A stretch of DNA of 64,000 nt from Arthrobacter gengyunqii. Its GTDB lineage: Bacteria; Actinomycetota; Actinomycetes; Actinomycetales; Micrococcaceae. A program made the translations under genes and the position numbers. This document shows positions 47,059-56,817 of this stretch, one piece after another. The notes under the pieces were generated by a model. The model was not told the origin of the DNA. It made no database searches and saw only the letters and a list, made by a program, of their open reading frames with translations. Every line of letters starts with the position of its first letter. The stretch's first letter is position 1. The stretch is taken from contig NZ_CP095461.1 of the NCBI RefSeq assembly GCF_023022985.1, positions 2,170,001 through 2,234,000 of the forward strand. The letters run 5' to 3'.

Positions 47059-48099
47059 CTAGCTTCCGGCCGATACCTCAGCGGTGCCGGCAGGCGCTGC
47101 CGCAGCAGCTTCCTTGGCTTCCTGCGCACGGCGTTCCTTGACGCGCTTGGCCTGCCGGACAATCTCCGGTTCGTTCCGGCGCAGCCAGGCGTACATCGGG
47201 GCGGCAATAAACACCGTGGCCACGGTGCCCAGGATGATGCCGATGAACAGCGCCAGAGACAGATCCTTGAGCGTTCCGGCTCCCAGCAGGAACGCACCGA
47301 TGAACAGTACGGACGCCACCGGAAGGACTGCCACCACCGAAGTGTTGATGGACCGGACCAGGGTTTGGTTCACAGCCAGGTTCACCTGTTCCATGAAGGT
47401 GCGCTTGGTGCTCTTGTCCAGGTTTTTGGTGTTTTCCCGGACCTTATCGAAAACCACCACCGTGTCATACAGGGAGTAACTGAGCACCGTCAGGAACCCG
47501 ATGATGGCCGACGGCGTGACTTCGAAGCCGCTGAGCGAGTACAGGCCGGCCGTGGTCACCATGACCACCAGCAGTGCAGTAATAGCAGCCACTGACATCT
47601 TCCAGGTGCGGAAGTAGAGGGCCATCAGCACTGCGGCCAGGGCCACGAAGACGATGAGCCCGATCAATGCCTGCCGGCTCACATCCTGGCCCCAGGTGGG
47701 ACCGATGAACGTGGACGTCACCTGGTCTGCTTCGACGTCATAGGCCTGTGCCAGATTGTCCTTGATTTCAAGGGTCTGGTCATCGCTGAGCTGCTCGGTC
47801 TGCACCCGCACGGTACCGGGTGCGATGTTGGTGATGCGCGCCTCGCTGGCCACCTCGCCAACGGCTTCTTCACCGGCGGAGATGTCGGTGTTGGCGGCGC
47901 CGGACACGGTGAACTCGGAGCCGCCGCGGAAATCAATGCCGAGGTTGAATCCGCCCTTGGCAACAGGGATGAGGATGGAGAGGATGACGGCCGCTGCCGC
48001 AATCATGAACCAGAGCTTGGCCTTGGGCACAAACGGGTAGGAGCGCTTGCCGGTGTAAAGCTCATTGCCGAAAGTGGCAAAGCGAGGGAGCTTGCTCAT
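47059..48099 (-). CDS. secF: Protein translocase subunit SecF
   Basis: SecF, with SecD, uses proton motive force to pull proteins out of the SecYEG channel. It has 346 residues and six membrane helices of the RND type; the first is near residues 29-45. The SecF signature LGIDFRGGSEFTV is in the first external loop, and SPSAIIGFLTVLSYSLYDTVVVFDKVRENTKNL is the conserved transmembrane helix 4 region. The C-terminal cytoplasmic tail is charged. The start is ATG, two bases after the secD stop. Confidence 0.96.
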   Translation of the reverse strand: MSKLPRFATFGNELYTGKRSYPFVPKAKLWFMIAAAAVILSILIPVAKGGFNLGIDFRGGSEFTVSGAANTDISAGEEAVGEVASEARITNIAPGTVRVQTEQLSDDQTLEIKDNLAQAYDVEADQVTSTFIGPTWGQDVSRQALIGLIVFVALAAVLMALYFRTWKMSVAAITALLVVMVTTAGLYSLSGFEVTPSAIIGFLTVLSYSLYDTVVVFDKVRENTKNLDKSTKRTFMEQVNLAVNQTLVRSINTSVVAVLPVASVLFIGAFLLGAGTLKDLSLALFIGIILGTVATVFIAAPMYAWLRRNEPEIVRQAKRVKERRAQEAKEAAAAAPAGTAEVSAGS

Positions 48100-48101
48100 T
48101 C

Positions 48102-49817
48102 CTAGCCCTCCTTCTCTGTGCTGGGGCCGGATCCGGCCATTGATTCCTGTTTTTCGGCTGCGCGTCGCTCGGCAATGGTCATCCGGCGTTCCGCTTCCTT
48201 GGAGGCGGCCTTGTTCTTGGTGCGGACCGGGGCTGTTCCGGGTTCACGGATGCGGCCGGCTCCGCGGTACAGCGGCACGGCACCCAGGCGGGTGGTGTCC
48301 AAACCGGACCACTTGTGGCCTTCGCCGAAGAACTTGGTGCGGGCCAGCAGCACCATGGTGGGATGCGTGAACATGAACACCACAATGAGGTCGGCGATGG
48401 CGGTCAGGCCCAGGGTGAACGCGAATCCGCGGACGTTGCCCACGGCTACGAAGTAGAGCACGACGGCGGCGAGCACGTTGACTGCCTTGGATGCCAGCAC
48501 GGTGCGCTTGGCACGCTTCCAGCCGTTGTCGACGGCGGAGACCAGTCCGCGCCCGTCGCGCAGTTCATCACGTATTCGTTCGAAGTACACGATGAAGGAG
48601 TCGGCCGTCTGGCCAATGGCCACGATCAAACCGGCCACGCCGGCAAGGGAGAGCCGGTAGTTCTGCGACCAGCCGAGCAGGCAGATGGCGAGGTAGGTCA
48701 GGAGACCGGCAACCACCAGGGAGATGATGGTGACGAAGCCCAGGGCCCGGTACTGGAACAGCGAGTACACCGCCACCAGGGCCAGGCCGATGACGCCCGC
48801 GATGAGCCCCATCTTGAGCTGGTCAGCTCCAAGGGTGGCCGAGACCTGCTGCTCGCTCTGGATGTCGAAACTGATCGGCAGCGCGCCGTACTTCAGCTGC
48901 TCGGACAGTGCCTTCGCTGACTCCTGCGTGAAGTTGCCGGTGATGCGGGGCTTTCCGTCGGTGATGACCCCCTGCACCGTGGGAGCGGAGATGACCTGGC
49001 CGTCCAGCACAATGGCGAACTGGTTGTGCGGGTCACCCTGCTGGAAGGCAAAGAGGCGCTCGGTCACGCCCTTGAAAACTTGGGTGCCTTCACCGTTGAA
49101 CTCGATGTTCACGCCCCACTCGTTGATCGAGGCGCCCTGGCTGCTGGTCGACAGGCCGAAGGTGGCATCGGCGATGTTGGAGCCGGGGACTTCCACCGGG
49201 CCGAGGATGTACTTGGCTCCGGTGCTTGGTTCGCAGGTGATCAGCGGCTGGTCGGCCGGGGCCGCTTCCGTGGATGCTTCCAGCGTGGCCGGATCCGTGC
49301 AGTCCGTGCTTTCGAATTCGCGGTACAGCTCAGGGGTAATCCAGTTGTCGTCCGACGCGTTGGCCGGCTCACCGGCAGGCTGCGGCAGCTGTTCCTCCGG
49401 AAGCGGCGTTTCAACGGGACCGCCGGCGGCGATGGTGAGCACCGGACGGAACTCCATCTGCGCCGATGCCTGGATCAGCTGACGGGTTTCAGCCGACGGC
49501 ACACCGGGCAGCGACACCACGACGTTGCGCCCGGACTGCGTGGTGATCTCCGCCTCGGACACACCGCTGCCGTCCACGCGCTGGCGGATGATTTCCACGG
49601 CCTGGTCCAGCTGTTCCTGGGTGATGTCGGCACCGCCCTGAACCTTGGGGGCCAGGATCATTTCGGTGCCGCCCTCCAGGTCGAGGGCAAGCTTGGGGGT
49701 CCAGCTGGCGTTGCTCCACATGGAACCGCCGCCGAGAAGAAGGGCCAGAGCAGCAAAAATGACGCCCAACCAGAGGAGCGTCTTTTTAGCGGCCGAGCCG
49801 GGGCCGGTACGAGGCAT
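48102..49817 (-). CDS. secD: Protein translocase subunit SecD
   Basis: SecD has six membrane helices and a large outer P1 domain. LALDLEGGTEMILAP is the SecD signature after the first helix, VVVSLPGVPSAETRQLI follows, and the membrane region begins about residue 355 with LKMGLIAGVIGLALVAVYSLFQYRALG and LSLAGVAGLIVAIGQTADSFIVYFERIRDELRDGRG. The outer loop between is unusually proline- and alanine-rich. I chose ATG 49817 (571 residues), with AAGGA nine bases ahead, rather than a longer frame to 49856. yajC-secD-secF is a standard cluster. Confidence 0.96.
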   Translation of the reverse strand: MPRTGPGSAAKKTLLWLGVIFAALALLLGGGSMWSNASWTPKLALDLEGGTEMILAPKVQGGADITQEQLDQAVEIIRQRVDGSGVSEAEITTQSGRNVVVSLPGVPSAETRQLIQASAQMEFRPVLTIAAGGPVETPLPEEQLPQPAGEPANASDDNWITPELYREFESTDCTDPATLEASTEAAPADQPLITCEPSTGAKYILGPVEVPGSNIADATFGLSTSSQGASINEWGVNIEFNGEGTQVFKGVTERLFAFQQGDPHNQFAIVLDGQVISAPTVQGVITDGKPRITGNFTQESAKALSEQLKYGALPISFDIQSEQQVSATLGADQLKMGLIAGVIGLALVAVYSLFQYRALGFVTIISLVVAGLLTYLAICLLGWSQNYRLSLAGVAGLIVAIGQTADSFIVYFERIRDELRDGRGLVSAVDNGWKRAKRTVLASKAVNVLAAVVLYFVAVGNVRGFAFTLGLTAIADLIVVFMFTHPTMVLLARTKFFGEGHKWSGLDTTRLGAVPLYRGAGRIREPGTAPVRTKNKAASKEAERRMTIAERRAAEKQESMAGSGPSTEKEG

Positions 49818-49910
49818 AGAGGATAGTCCTTTTAGCGTGAGACACACCGGAGGCAAGGTTGACTCCGGAGGGGCCCGCGGAGAGTCTTCATCCGCAGGCC
49901 CGTGGAGAGT

Positions 49911-50396
49911 CTAGTTCTCTTTTTTGTTTTCGCGGTTCAGGCGTTCGAGTGTTTCCTCGGGCGTCTCATCGGGATGCGCAGCCGAGTCGTCGCGGCGAAC
50001 CGGATCAGCCGTGCGGGAGGCGTCGTCGTCGGCGTGGTCCGCAGCGGTGAGCGACGAAGCGTCATCGGGAACCACGGAAGCCTCTTCCTCAACGGCGGGC
50101 TCCGTGGTGACAACCTTGGTCAGTGCCTGCAGGTGAACGGTGGCGGTATTGCCGGGAGAAAGCTCCAGGACCGCTTTGTTCTCCTCGGAATTGATCGACA
50201 GGATGGTTCCAAACAGACCGAACTGGGTCATAACCTCGGTGCCGGGAACCATCTGGGTCCGCTGCTCCTGAACCGTCTTCTGCGTCTTCTTCTGCTTGCG
50301 GAACATCATGAAGATGAACAAGGCCAGCAGGATGGGCAGCAGCAGGTTGCCGAAGCTGAAACCTCCGGCGTTCTGATCGGCGGTGGTTTGGGCCAT
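49911..50396 (-). CDS. yajC: Preprotein translocase subunit YajC
   Basis: YajC is a small membrane partner of SecDF. From the ATG at 50396 the protein has 161 residues: one membrane helix (about 15-32, FGNLLLPILLALFIFMMFRKQ), a basic stretch (KKTQKTVQEQRTQMV) and the conserved GTEVMTQFGLFGTILSI and VHLQALTKV. The C-terminal 55 residues are long, acidic and of low complexity, more than most YajC proteins. A GTG five codons upstream (50411) is an alternative start; neither has a strong ribosome site. Confidence 0.9.
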   Translation of the reverse strand: MAQTTADQNAGGFSFGNLLLPILLALFIFMMFRKQKKTQKTVQEQRTQMVPGTEVMTQFGLFGTILSINSEENKAVLELSPGNTATVHLQALTKVVTTEPAVEEEASVVPDDASSLTAADHADDDASRTADPVRRDDSAAHPDETPEETLERLNRENKKEN

Positions 50397-50599
50397 GACG
50401 TTTAAGAACACAGAGTGGTTCCGTTTCTGTTGTGGAGATGGTGTGCAGGTATCCCGGGGCAGGAGGCCCCGGTCAACGAATGACCAGTCTAGAGGTAAAA
50501 CGTCCGCAGCGGCGGATAAGTTTCGCTCTGCTCTGCATTTTCCCGCTTCGCGCCGGTATCCTCAACCGGCTGCGGTGAGGAATCCGCCGGTGCGAACTG

Positions 50600-51691
50600 T
50601 CAGAGTTCCCCGGTGACCGGATCGGCCGAGGTATTGGTTCCAGGTCCCGAGAACATGTTTTCGGGCAGGCTCGCCGCCACGTTCTCCGGCATTTCCAGCC
50701 CGAGGTGCTCCCAGGCGGTCCGGGTGGCAACACGTCCGCGCGGGGTCCGTCCCAGAAGCCCTTCGCGCACCAGGTAGGGCTCGGCGACTGTTTCCACCGT
50801 TTCCGGCTCTTCGCCAACGGCAATGGCCAAAGTGGACAGGCCCACCGGTCCCCCGTTGAACTTGGTGATCAGCGCGCGGAGCACTGACCGGTCCAACCGG
50901 TCCAGTCCGCGGGCGTCCACCTCATACATGTCCAGGGCGGCCCCTGCGGTCCGCGCGTCGATCTGGTCCACGCCGTGCACCAGCGCCCAGTCCCTCACCC
51001 GGCGCAGCAGCCGGTTGGCGATGCGGGGAGTGCCGCGGGAACGCCCTGCCACTTCGGCGAAGCCGGCGGAGTTGACCTTCATGTCCATCAGCATGGCGGA
51101 GCGGCGCAGTACCAGTTCCAGTTCGTCAGTGGAATAGAACTCCAGATGTCCGGTGAAGCCGAAGCGGTCCCGCAGCGGACCCGGCAGCAGTCCGGCACGC
51201 GTGGTCGCACCCACGAGGGTGAACGGCGGCAGGTCCAGCGGAATGGCGGTGGCTCCGGCCCCCTTGCCCACAATGATGTCCACCCGGAAGTCTTCCATGG
51301 CCATGTAGAGCATTTCTTCGGCGGGCCGGGACATGCGGTGGATCTCATCGAGGAACAACACCTCTCCCTCGGTCAAGGAAGAGAGGATGGCGGCCAGGTC
51401 TCCGGCATGCTGGATGGCCGGACCGGAGGAAATGCGCAGCGGTGCGTTCATTTCGGCGGCGATGATCATGGACAGGGTGGTCTTGCCCAGTCCGGGCGGC
51501 CCGGAGAGGAGCACGTGGTCCGCGCTGCGTCCCCGCAGGCGAGACGCTTCCAGCACCAGGGAAAGCTGTTCGCGCACCCGCTTCTGTCCCACGAAGTCAT
51601 CGAGGTTCTTGGGCCTCAGCGCGGCCTCGATCGCTTTGTCATCCGGGTCGCCGGTGGGGGCAACCAGTCCGTCGCCGGGCAGGATGGACAC
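50600..51691 (-). CDS. ruvB: Holliday junction branch migration helicase RuvB
   Basis: RuvB is the AAA+ motor that drives branch migration with RuvA. Walker A is [18 protein letters not shown], Walker [10 protein letters not shown], sensor [18 protein letters not shown] with the arginine finger region, and the C-terminal winged helix begins at about residue 265 ([31 protein letters not shown]). It has 363 residues. The start is GTG at 51691, one base after the ruvA stop. Confidence 0.97.
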   Translation of the reverse strand: MSILPGDGLVAPTGDPDDKAIEAALRPKNLDDFVGQKRVREQLSLVLEASRLRGRSADHVLLSGPPGLGKTTLSMIIAAEMNAPLRISSGPAIQHAGDLAAILSSLTEGEVLFLDEIHRMSRPAEEMLYMAMEDFRVDIIVGKGAGATAIPLDLPPFTLVGATTRAGLLPGPLRDRFGFTGHLEFYSTDELELVLRRSAMLMDMKVNSAGFAEVAGRSRGTPRIANRLLRRVRDWALVHGVDQIDARTAGAALDMYEVDARGLDRLDRSVLRALITKFNGGPVGLSTLAIAVGEEPETVETVAEPYLVREGLLGRTPRGRVATRTAWEHLGLEMPENVAASLPENMFSGPGTNTSADPVTGEL

Positions 51692-51692
51692 G

Positions 51693-52322
51693 TCAGCTCA
51701 CCTGCCGGCGGGGAGCGCGGGCGCGGGCGCCGTCGGTACCCAGCCGGCGGAGCGTGAGTTTCAGGATTTCGCCCACATTGCCGCCGGCGGCAATGTCCGG
51801 AGCTTCGGCGACGGCGGCGTCGATGGCTGCGTTGGCGTCCTTCTCCGACCAGCCCAGCCCGGTCATGGCGGCCAGGACCTGGTCCTGCCAGCGTGCCGCC
51901 GCCGGGTTGTCCGCGGCACCCAGGGGCACCAGCTTGTCCGCCAGTTCCAGCACAATCCGCCGGGCGCCCTTGGGGCCGATGCCGGAGACCTTGCTGAATG
52001 CTTTGTCATCTCCGGTGGAGGCAGCCACGCGGATGGCTTCGGGGGTGTGGACGGCCAGCACGGCGAGGGCAATGCGCGGGCCGACGCCGCTGACACTCAG
52101 CAGCGTTTCGAAGACTTCCCGCTGGTCCGCGTCGGTGAACCCGTAGAGGGTCATGGAGTCCTCACGGACAATCATGGCGGTCTGCACCAGGGCTTCACGC
52201 CCCACATGGAGGGAGCTCAGCGTTTGCGGCGTGGCCTGGACCAGCATGCCCATGCCGTTGACGTCGATCACCGCCGAATGCAGGCCGACGTGCGTTACTG
52301 TCCCGCGCAGGGAAGCGATCAT
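51693..52322 (-). CDS. ruvA: Holliday junction branch migration complex subunit RuvA
   Basis: RuvA binds the junction as a tetramer. The 209 residues show the N-terminal OB-fold ([29 protein letters not shown]), the tandem helix-hairpin-helix domain ([18 protein letters not shown] and [16 protein letters not shown]), and the C-terminal three-helix RuvB-interacting part ([17 protein letters not shown]). The end carries a short arginine-rich tail. A candidate LexA-like site lies just upstream. Confidence 0.97.
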   Translation of the reverse strand: MIASLRGTVTHVGLHSAVIDVNGMGMLVQATPQTLSSLHVGREALVQTAMIVREDSMTLYGFTDADQREVFETLLSVSGVGPRIALAVLAVHTPEAIRVAASTGDDKAFSKVSGIGPKGARRIVLELADKLVPLGAADNPAAARWQDQVLAAMTGLGWSEKDANAAIDAAVAEAPDIAAGGNVGEILKLTLRRLGTDGARARAPRRQVS

Positions 52323-52343
52323 GAAAAAACTCCAGGGGCTGTG

Positions 52344-52359
52344 TAGAACATATCTACGA
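52344..52359 (-). promoter_or_regulatory. Candidate SOS (LexA-like) box upstream of ruvA
   Basis: Reading the minus strand, TCGTAGATATGTTCTA matches the actinobacterial LexA site (TCGAACnnnnGTTCGA type) at 12 of 16 positions. The GTTC half is intact but the GAAC half is degenerate (GTAG). It lies about 22 bases ahead of the ruvA ATG in an 85-base gap after ruvC. LexA control of ruvCAB is known in mycobacteria. Confidence 0.4.
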
Positions 52360-52407
52360 ATAGCCTACTGTGTGCCGGCGCCGATCCCCGGTTCCGGCGC
52401 GCTGCGC

Positions 52408-53013
52408 TCAGCGCCGGGCCCGGGCTTCGGCCTCGGCCCAGAGACGCTGCGCGGGTGTCGGCCCATTGGTTGGCGGCTTCATTACGGCGCGCGCCCCGGA
52501 GGCCGATCCCGCCGTCGTCTGCCCCGGGCCGGCCACTGACCGCCGCCAGGCGTGAGTGATGGCCAGCGCCAGGGCGTCGGCGGCGTCGGCGGGCTTGGGC
52601 GGAGCGTCCAGCCGCAGGATCTTGGTGACCATCTTGCCCACCGCGTCCTTGTTGGCCGAGCCGGAACCGGTGACCGCCGCCTTGACCTCGGTGGGCGTGT
52701 GCAGGGCCACGGGAATTCCGCGCCGCGCCGCAGCCGCAATAACGACGCCGGAGGCCTGGGCGGTACCCATGACCGTGCTGACATTGAGCTGGCTGAAGAC
52801 GCGTTCCACGGCCAGAACATCCGGTTTATGGGTGTCCAGCCACAGGTCGATGGCGTTGGAGATCACCAGCAGCCTGGCATCCAGGGCAGTTCCTGCCTCC
52901 GTTCCGACCACTCCGACGGCCACCAGGGTGGCGCGGCGGTTGCGTTCAACGTCAACAACTCCCAGCCCGCAGCGGGTCAGGCCCGGGTCAACGCCCAGGA
53001 CGCGCAGGCTCAC
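52408..53013 (-). CDS. ruvC: Crossover junction endodeoxyribonuclease RuvC
   Basis: RuvC cuts Holliday junctions. The first catalytic aspartate is in [16 protein letters not shown], the glutamate in [11 protein letters not shown], the [10 protein letters not shown] segment follows, and the last acidic pair is in [16 protein letters not shown]. It has 201 residues with an arginine-rich C-terminal extension (EAEARARR). The start is GTG at 53013, seven bases after the YebC gene stop. Confidence 0.96.
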   Translation of the reverse strand: MSLRVLGVDPGLTRCGLGVVDVERNRRATLVAVGVVGTEAGTALDARLLVISNAIDLWLDTHKPDVLAVERVFSQLNVSTVMGTAQASGVVIAAAARRGIPVALHTPTEVKAAVTGSGSANKDAVGKMVTKILRLDAPPKPADAADALALAITHAWRRSVAGPGQTTAGSASGARAVMKPPTNGPTPAQRLWAEAEARARR

Positions 53014-53020
53014 CTACTGC

Positions 53021-53776
53021 TCAGTCGTCTTCGAGCTGGGCAAAGACCTCGGCGGGGATGTCCGCGTTGGAGTACACGTTCTGCACGTCGTCCAGATCTT
53101 CCACAGCGTCCACGAGCTTGAGGAACTTCCGCGCATTGTCGGCATCCAGCTCCACATGCATGGAGGGCAGGAACTCTGCCTCGTCCGTGTCGTACTCGAT
53201 GCCGGCTTCTTCGAGCGCGGCAACAACGGCACGCAGGTCCGCGGCTTCGGAAATGATCTCGAAGTTCTCGCCGGATTCCTTGACCTCGTCAGCGCCGGCG
53301 TCCAGCACGGCCATCAGCAGGTCGTCTTCGGTGAGGTCCTTCTTGGGCAGCGTGACAACGCCCTTGCGGGTGAACATGTAGGCCACGGAACCGGGGTCAC
53401 CCATGTTGCCGCCGTTGCGGGTTACGGCCAGGCGCACTTCCGAGGCCGCACGGTTCTTGTTGTCCGTGAGGCACTCGATCAGCAGGGCGGTGCCCTGCGG
53501 GCCGTAGCCCTCGTACATGATGGTCTGGTAATCGACGGCTTCACCGAGCAGGCCGGCGCCGCGCTTGACGGCGCGGTTGATGTTGTCGATGGGCACAGAG
53601 GTCTTCTTGGCCTTGGACACCGCGAGTTCCAGGCCGGGGTTTCCGGCCATGTCGGCGCCGCCCGCGCGGGCCGCAACTTCGATGTTCTTGATCAGCTTGG
53701 CAAACGACTTTGCACGCTTGGCGTCAATGACGGCCTTCTTGTGCTTGGTGGTTGCCCATTTAGAGTGGCCCGACAT
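53021..53776 (-). CDS. YebC/PmpR-family probable transcriptional regulator
   Basis: The family is a widespread DNA-binding protein; some members have recently been linked to relief of ribosome stalling. The 251 residues have the [28 protein letters not shown] start, [51 protein letters not shown] and the C-terminal acidic [36 protein letters not shown]. All are well kept. It follows pdxT directly and precedes ruvC, as in most Gram-positive bacteria. Confidence 0.94.
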   Translation of the reverse strand: MSGHSKWATTKHKKAVIDAKRAKSFAKLIKNIEVAARAGGADMAGNPGLELAVSKAKKTSVPIDNINRAVKRGAGLLGEAVDYQTIMYEGYGPQGTALLIECLTDNKNRAASEVRLAVTRNGGNMGDPGSVAYMFTRKGVVTLPKKDLTEDDLLMAVLDAGADEVKESGENFEIISEAADLRAVVAALEEAGIEYDTDEAEFLPSMHVELDADNARKFLKLVDAVEDLDDVQNVYSNADIPAEVFAQLEDD

Positions 53777-54460
53777 CTACGCTTCTCCTCTGATGATCTG
53801 GATAAAAAGTTCATGGATCCGGCTCTCCCCCGTTACCTCCGGATGGAACGAGGTGGCCAGCAGGTTTCCAGAACGCACTGCCACAATTCTAGCGACGAAT
53901 TCCGCAGCAGACGCATGACCACCCTCCCGCGGCGGAACCTGAGCCAGGACCTCGACTGAATTACCGGTCTTTTCCACCCAGGGCGCACGGATAAAAACAG
54001 CGTGCACCGGAGGCGCGGAAAGAGCACCGTTTGCGGACGGCAGGTTTTCCAGGCCCTTGAAATCCAGCAGGGTTTCAAAGGACTCCCGCTGGCGGCCAAA
54101 CGCGTTGCGGCGCACATCCATGTCCAGCCCGCCCAGGGTCTGCTGAGGTTCACCGCTTCCGTTGCGCGCCGGATCCGAGATGCGGTCTGCGAGCAGGATC
54201 ATTCCGGCGCAGGATCCGTAGACCGGAAACCCGTTCCGGATCCGTTCCTGCAGCGGCGCATAGACGCCGAAGGTGCGCATCAGCTTGTCGATGGTGGTGG
54301 ACTCGCCGCCCGGAAGCACCAGCCCATGGAGCCCGTCCAGTTCCCCGGGACGACGAACCGGAACCGCAGTGGCTCCCGCTGCCGCCAGTGCAGCCGCATG
54401 CTCGCGGACCCCGCCCTGCAGCGCCAGCACACCCACCCGAAGGGAACCATCGCTTGTCAT
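53777..54460 (-). CDS. pdxT: Pyridoxal 5'-phosphate synthase glutaminase subunit PdxT
   Basis: PdxT releases ammonia from glutamine for PdxS, which makes PLP directly. It is a class I-type amidotransferase of 227 residues: [13 protein letters not shown] at the start, [15 protein letters not shown], the nucleophile cysteine 84 in [12 protein letters not shown] and the C-terminal His-Glu in [15 protein letters not shown]. Insert [20 protein letters not shown] is longer than in some homologues. Its partner gene pdxS is about 7 kb away (61443), an unusual split. Confidence 0.94.
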   Translation of the reverse strand: MTSDGSLRVGVLALQGGVREHAAALAAAGATAVPVRRPGELDGLHGLVLPGGESTTIDKLMRTFGVYAPLQERIRNGFPVYGSCAGMILLADRISDPARNGSGEPQQTLGGLDMDVRRNAFGRQRESFETLLDFKGLENLPSANGALSAPPVHAVFIRAPWVEKTGNSVEVLAQVPPREGGHASAAEFVARIVAVRSGNLLATSFHPEVTGESRIHELFIQIIRGEA

Positions 54461-54529
54461 CGGGCCAGTCTACGGTTCAAACGCCCCGGCGGAGGGCAAC
54501 CCGAAGAAGGTCCGCGGACCTCCTTGCGA

Positions 54530-54535
54530 TATATT
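54530..54535 (+). promoter_or_regulatory. Candidate -10 element of murT-gatD
   Basis: TATATT ends eight bases before the murT ATG, so the transcript would be leaderless or nearly so. There is no ribosome site or convincing -35 element. By-eye call. Confidence 0.35.
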
Positions 54536-54543
54536 CATAAACC

Positions 54544-55815
54544 ATGAGTTCTTTCTCCGTCCTGACAGGCAAGCTGGTCCGCAGTGCCTCCAAACTGCGC
54601 GGCGGCGGCTCCGCACTGCCCGGCCTGGTGGTGGAGAAAATCGACCCCGATTTCATCCGCCGCACCCTGGCTGACCTGCCGCTCGGTGTTGCCGTGGTGT
54701 CCGGCACCAACGGCAAGACCACCACCACCAAAATGGTGGTGGAGCTGCTCGAAAGCCAGGGCCTGAAGGTCTTCACCAACCGCACGGGCAGCAACTTCAC
54801 CCGCGGTGTTGCCGCGGCCCTGCTCGGCGAAGTGGATTGGCGCGGACGCCTCGATGCCGACGTCGCCGTCCTGGAACTGGACGAAGCGCATGCCGTGCAC
54901 TTCGTGAAGCTGATTCAGCCGCGTTATTCGCTGCTGTTGAACGTCCTGCGGGACCAGCTGGACCGCTTCGGCGAGATCGACAAGACCACCCGCCTGCTGG
55001 AGGCCATTGCCAAGGCCACCACCGGCACCGTGGTCCTGAACCGCGAAGACCCGCGCGTGGCCGGCATCGCAGCCTCTCTGGACAAGCAGGAGGTCCGCTA
55101 CTTCGGCCTCCACGAGTCCCTGCGCAGCACCTTCCCGAACGACGACGAGATGCGCGGCACTTCGGCCGAAGCCGCAGCCGCTGTGCTGCCCGCCGACGTC
55201 GTGCTGGAGCGTGTGGCCGAAACCGACGCGGACTTCCGCGTGGACAACACCGTGGTCACCACCGGTTTGAAGCTGCGCGGGGTCTACAACATCTTCAACG
55301 CGGCCGCCGCGCTGGCGCTGGCCCGCGTGATCGCCGGTCCGCAGGCCAATTCCGAGGCCCTCTTCACGGCGCTGTCCAACGTGGAACCCGCGTTTGGCCG
55401 CGGCGAGTCGCTGGTGGTCAACGGCCAGCCGCTGGAACTGGTGCTGGTGAAGAACCCCAGCGGTTTCCGGCTGGGCCTGAAGTCCTTCGCGGCCCACGGA
55501 TACTCCACCATGATCGCGATCAACGACAACTACGCCGACGGCCGGGACATGTCATGGCTGTGGGACGTGGATTTCGAAACCCTCGCCGAGAACGGCGTGG
55601 ACATGGTCACCGGCGTGCGTGCCTATGACATGGCGCTGCGGCTGAAGTACGACGACGTGCCGGTGGCGGCCATTGACCCGGACATCACCGATGCGCTGAA
55701 GAAGTTCATCGCGTCCTCCGGGTCCTCGCCCATGCGCATCTTCTGCACGTATACGGCCATGTTGGCCGTGCGGCGGGAACTTTCCAAGATCACGACAGTA
55801 GAGGTGGTCTCATGA
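54544..55815 (+). CDS. murT: Lipid II isoglutaminyl synthase, Mur ligase-like subunit MurT, zinc ribbon missing
   Basis: MurT and GatD amidate the D-glutamate of lipid II. The Mur-ligase centre holds the P-loop SGTNGKTTTTKM at residues 53-64, TNRTGSNFTRGV, ELDEAHAVHFVKLIQPRYSLLLNVLRDQLDRFGE, and a C-terminal DUF1727 domain with NPSGFRLGLKS and RDMSWLWDVDFE. MurT of Staphylococcus aureus has a cysteine zinc ribbon inserted in the middle domain. Here the only cysteine in 423 residues is near the C-terminus (RIFCTYTA), so the ribbon cysteines are absent. The ATG is at 54544; the stop overlaps gatD by four bases. Confidence 0.93.
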   Translation: MSSFSVLTGKLVRSASKLRGGGSALPGLVVEKIDPDFIRRTLADLPLGVAVVSGTNGKTTTTKMVVELLESQGLKVFTNRTGSNFTRGVAAALLGEVDWRGRLDADVAVLELDEAHAVHFVKLIQPRYSLLLNVLRDQLDRFGEIDKTTRLLEAIAKATTGTVVLNREDPRVAGIAASLDKQEVRYFGLHESLRSTFPNDDEMRGTSAEAAAAVLPADVVLERVAETDADFRVDNTVVTTGLKLRGVYNIFNAAAALALARVIAGPQANSEALFTALSNVEPAFGRGESLVVNGQPLELVLVKNPSGFRLGLKSFAAHGYSTMIAINDNYADGRDMSWLWDVDFETLAENGVDMVTGVRAYDMALRLKYDDVPVAAIDPDITDALKKFIASSGSSPMRIFCTYTAMLAVRRELSKITTVEVVS

Positions 55816-56582
55816 GCGAGGCGCACAACCCCACGGCCGGCGAAGACCGGACCATCAACATCCTGCAGCTGTACCCGCGGGAAATGAACATCTACGGGGA
55901 CTGGGGCAACGTCCTGGTCCTCAAGCAGCGCCTGAAGTGGCACGGCTACAACGCCAACGTCCTGGAGTACAACGTGGGCGACGACTTCCCGGCGGACGTG
56001 GACCTGCTGGTGGGCGGCGGCGGACAGGACAGCGGGCAGGTGGTCATCCAGGACGACCTGCAGACAATTGCTCCGACCCTGCGCGCCATGGCCGAAGACG
56101 ACCTGCCGATGCTCGCCATCTGCGGGCTCTACCAGCTCTTCGGCAACTTCTTCAAGACGCACACCGGGACCGTGATTCCGGGCATCGGCCTCCTGGACCT
56201 GGAGACCCACGGCGGCACCGAACGATTGATCGGCAACGTGCTCTCGGTCAGCGAGGAATTCGGCGAAATCCACGGCTACGAGAACCACTCCGGCCAGACG
56301 TTCCTGGGTTCGGGCGTGCGTCCGCTGGCCGAGGTCCGCAAGGGCGAAGGCAACAACTCCAAGGACAACTGGGAGGGTGCCCGCTACCGCAATGTGGTGG
56401 CCAGCTACCTGCACGGTTCCCTGCTGCCCAAGAACCCTGCCATTGCCGACTTCCTGCTTCAGCAGGCCGTGATCCGAAAGTTCGGTTCCTTTGAGCCGCG
56501 GCCGTCGTCAGCCAAGGATCTGGCGGAGCTGGCCAAGCTCTCGGAATTGGCCCGGCAGCACGCCTCGCAGCGTCCGAGGTAG
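55812..56582 (+). CDS. gatD: Lipid II isoglutaminyl synthase, glutaminase subunit GatD
   Basis: GatD supplies ammonia to MurT by cleaving glutamine. It is a class I amidotransferase with cysteine 104 in MLAICGLYQLFG and histidine 201 in VVASYLHGSLLPKNP; the CobB/CobQ-like signatures LQLYPREMNIYGDWGNVLVLKQR and VGGGGQDSGQVVIQDDL are present. It has 256 residues, and the C-terminal 40 are helical and charged. Overlap ATGA with murT couples the two, in line with a fixed 1:1 complex. Confidence 0.94.
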   Translation: MSEAHNPTAGEDRTINILQLYPREMNIYGDWGNVLVLKQRLKWHGYNANVLEYNVGDDFPADVDLLVGGGGQDSGQVVIQDDLQTIAPTLRAMAEDDLPMLAICGLYQLFGNFFKTHTGTVIPGIGLLDLETHGGTERLIGNVLSVSEEFGEIHGYENHSGQTFLGSGVRPLAEVRKGEGNNSKDNWEGARYRNVVASYLHGSLLPKNPAIADFLLQQAVIRKFGSFEPRPSSAKDLAELAKLSELARQHASQRPR

Positions 56583-56613
56583 AGCCGAGTCCGGAACCAG
56601 CCCCGCACTTCCT

Positions 56614-56811
56614 CTACTCCGTGCCGGCGCGCCGGAGCCGCACGGCTGCGACCGCAAAACACACTGCACCTGCCGTCAGTGCCAGGACGGCCACGAGCCT
56701 GGCGGTCCCGAATTCATCGAACAGTCCCGGCGTCAGGATGACGGCCAGCACTCCGAGCAAGGCTGCACCAATAATGAAGAACGCCGGGCGGTACTCACGG
56801 GTTGTGTTCAT
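56614..56811 (-). CDS. Small two-helix membrane protein
   Basis: A 65-residue protein with two hydrophobic stretches (about 10-27 and 38-57, FIIGAALLGVLAVILT and LVAVLALTAGAVCFAVAAVRL) and a basic end (RLRRAGTE). No named family is recognised. There is no ribosome site but a good leaderless promoter is in front of it (see 56818-56847). Codon usage looks like its neighbours. Function unknown. Confidence 0.65.
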   Translation of the reverse strand: MNTTREYRPAFFIIGAALLGVLAVILTPGLFDEFGTARLVAVLALTAGAVCFAVAAVRLRRAGTE

Positions 56812-56817
56812 GCACGC

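Noticed and set aside
50454..50472. A terminator after ruvB
   Set aside because: The short GC stem (7 base pairs) has no T tract and lies about 130 bases past the stop, so support is too thin.
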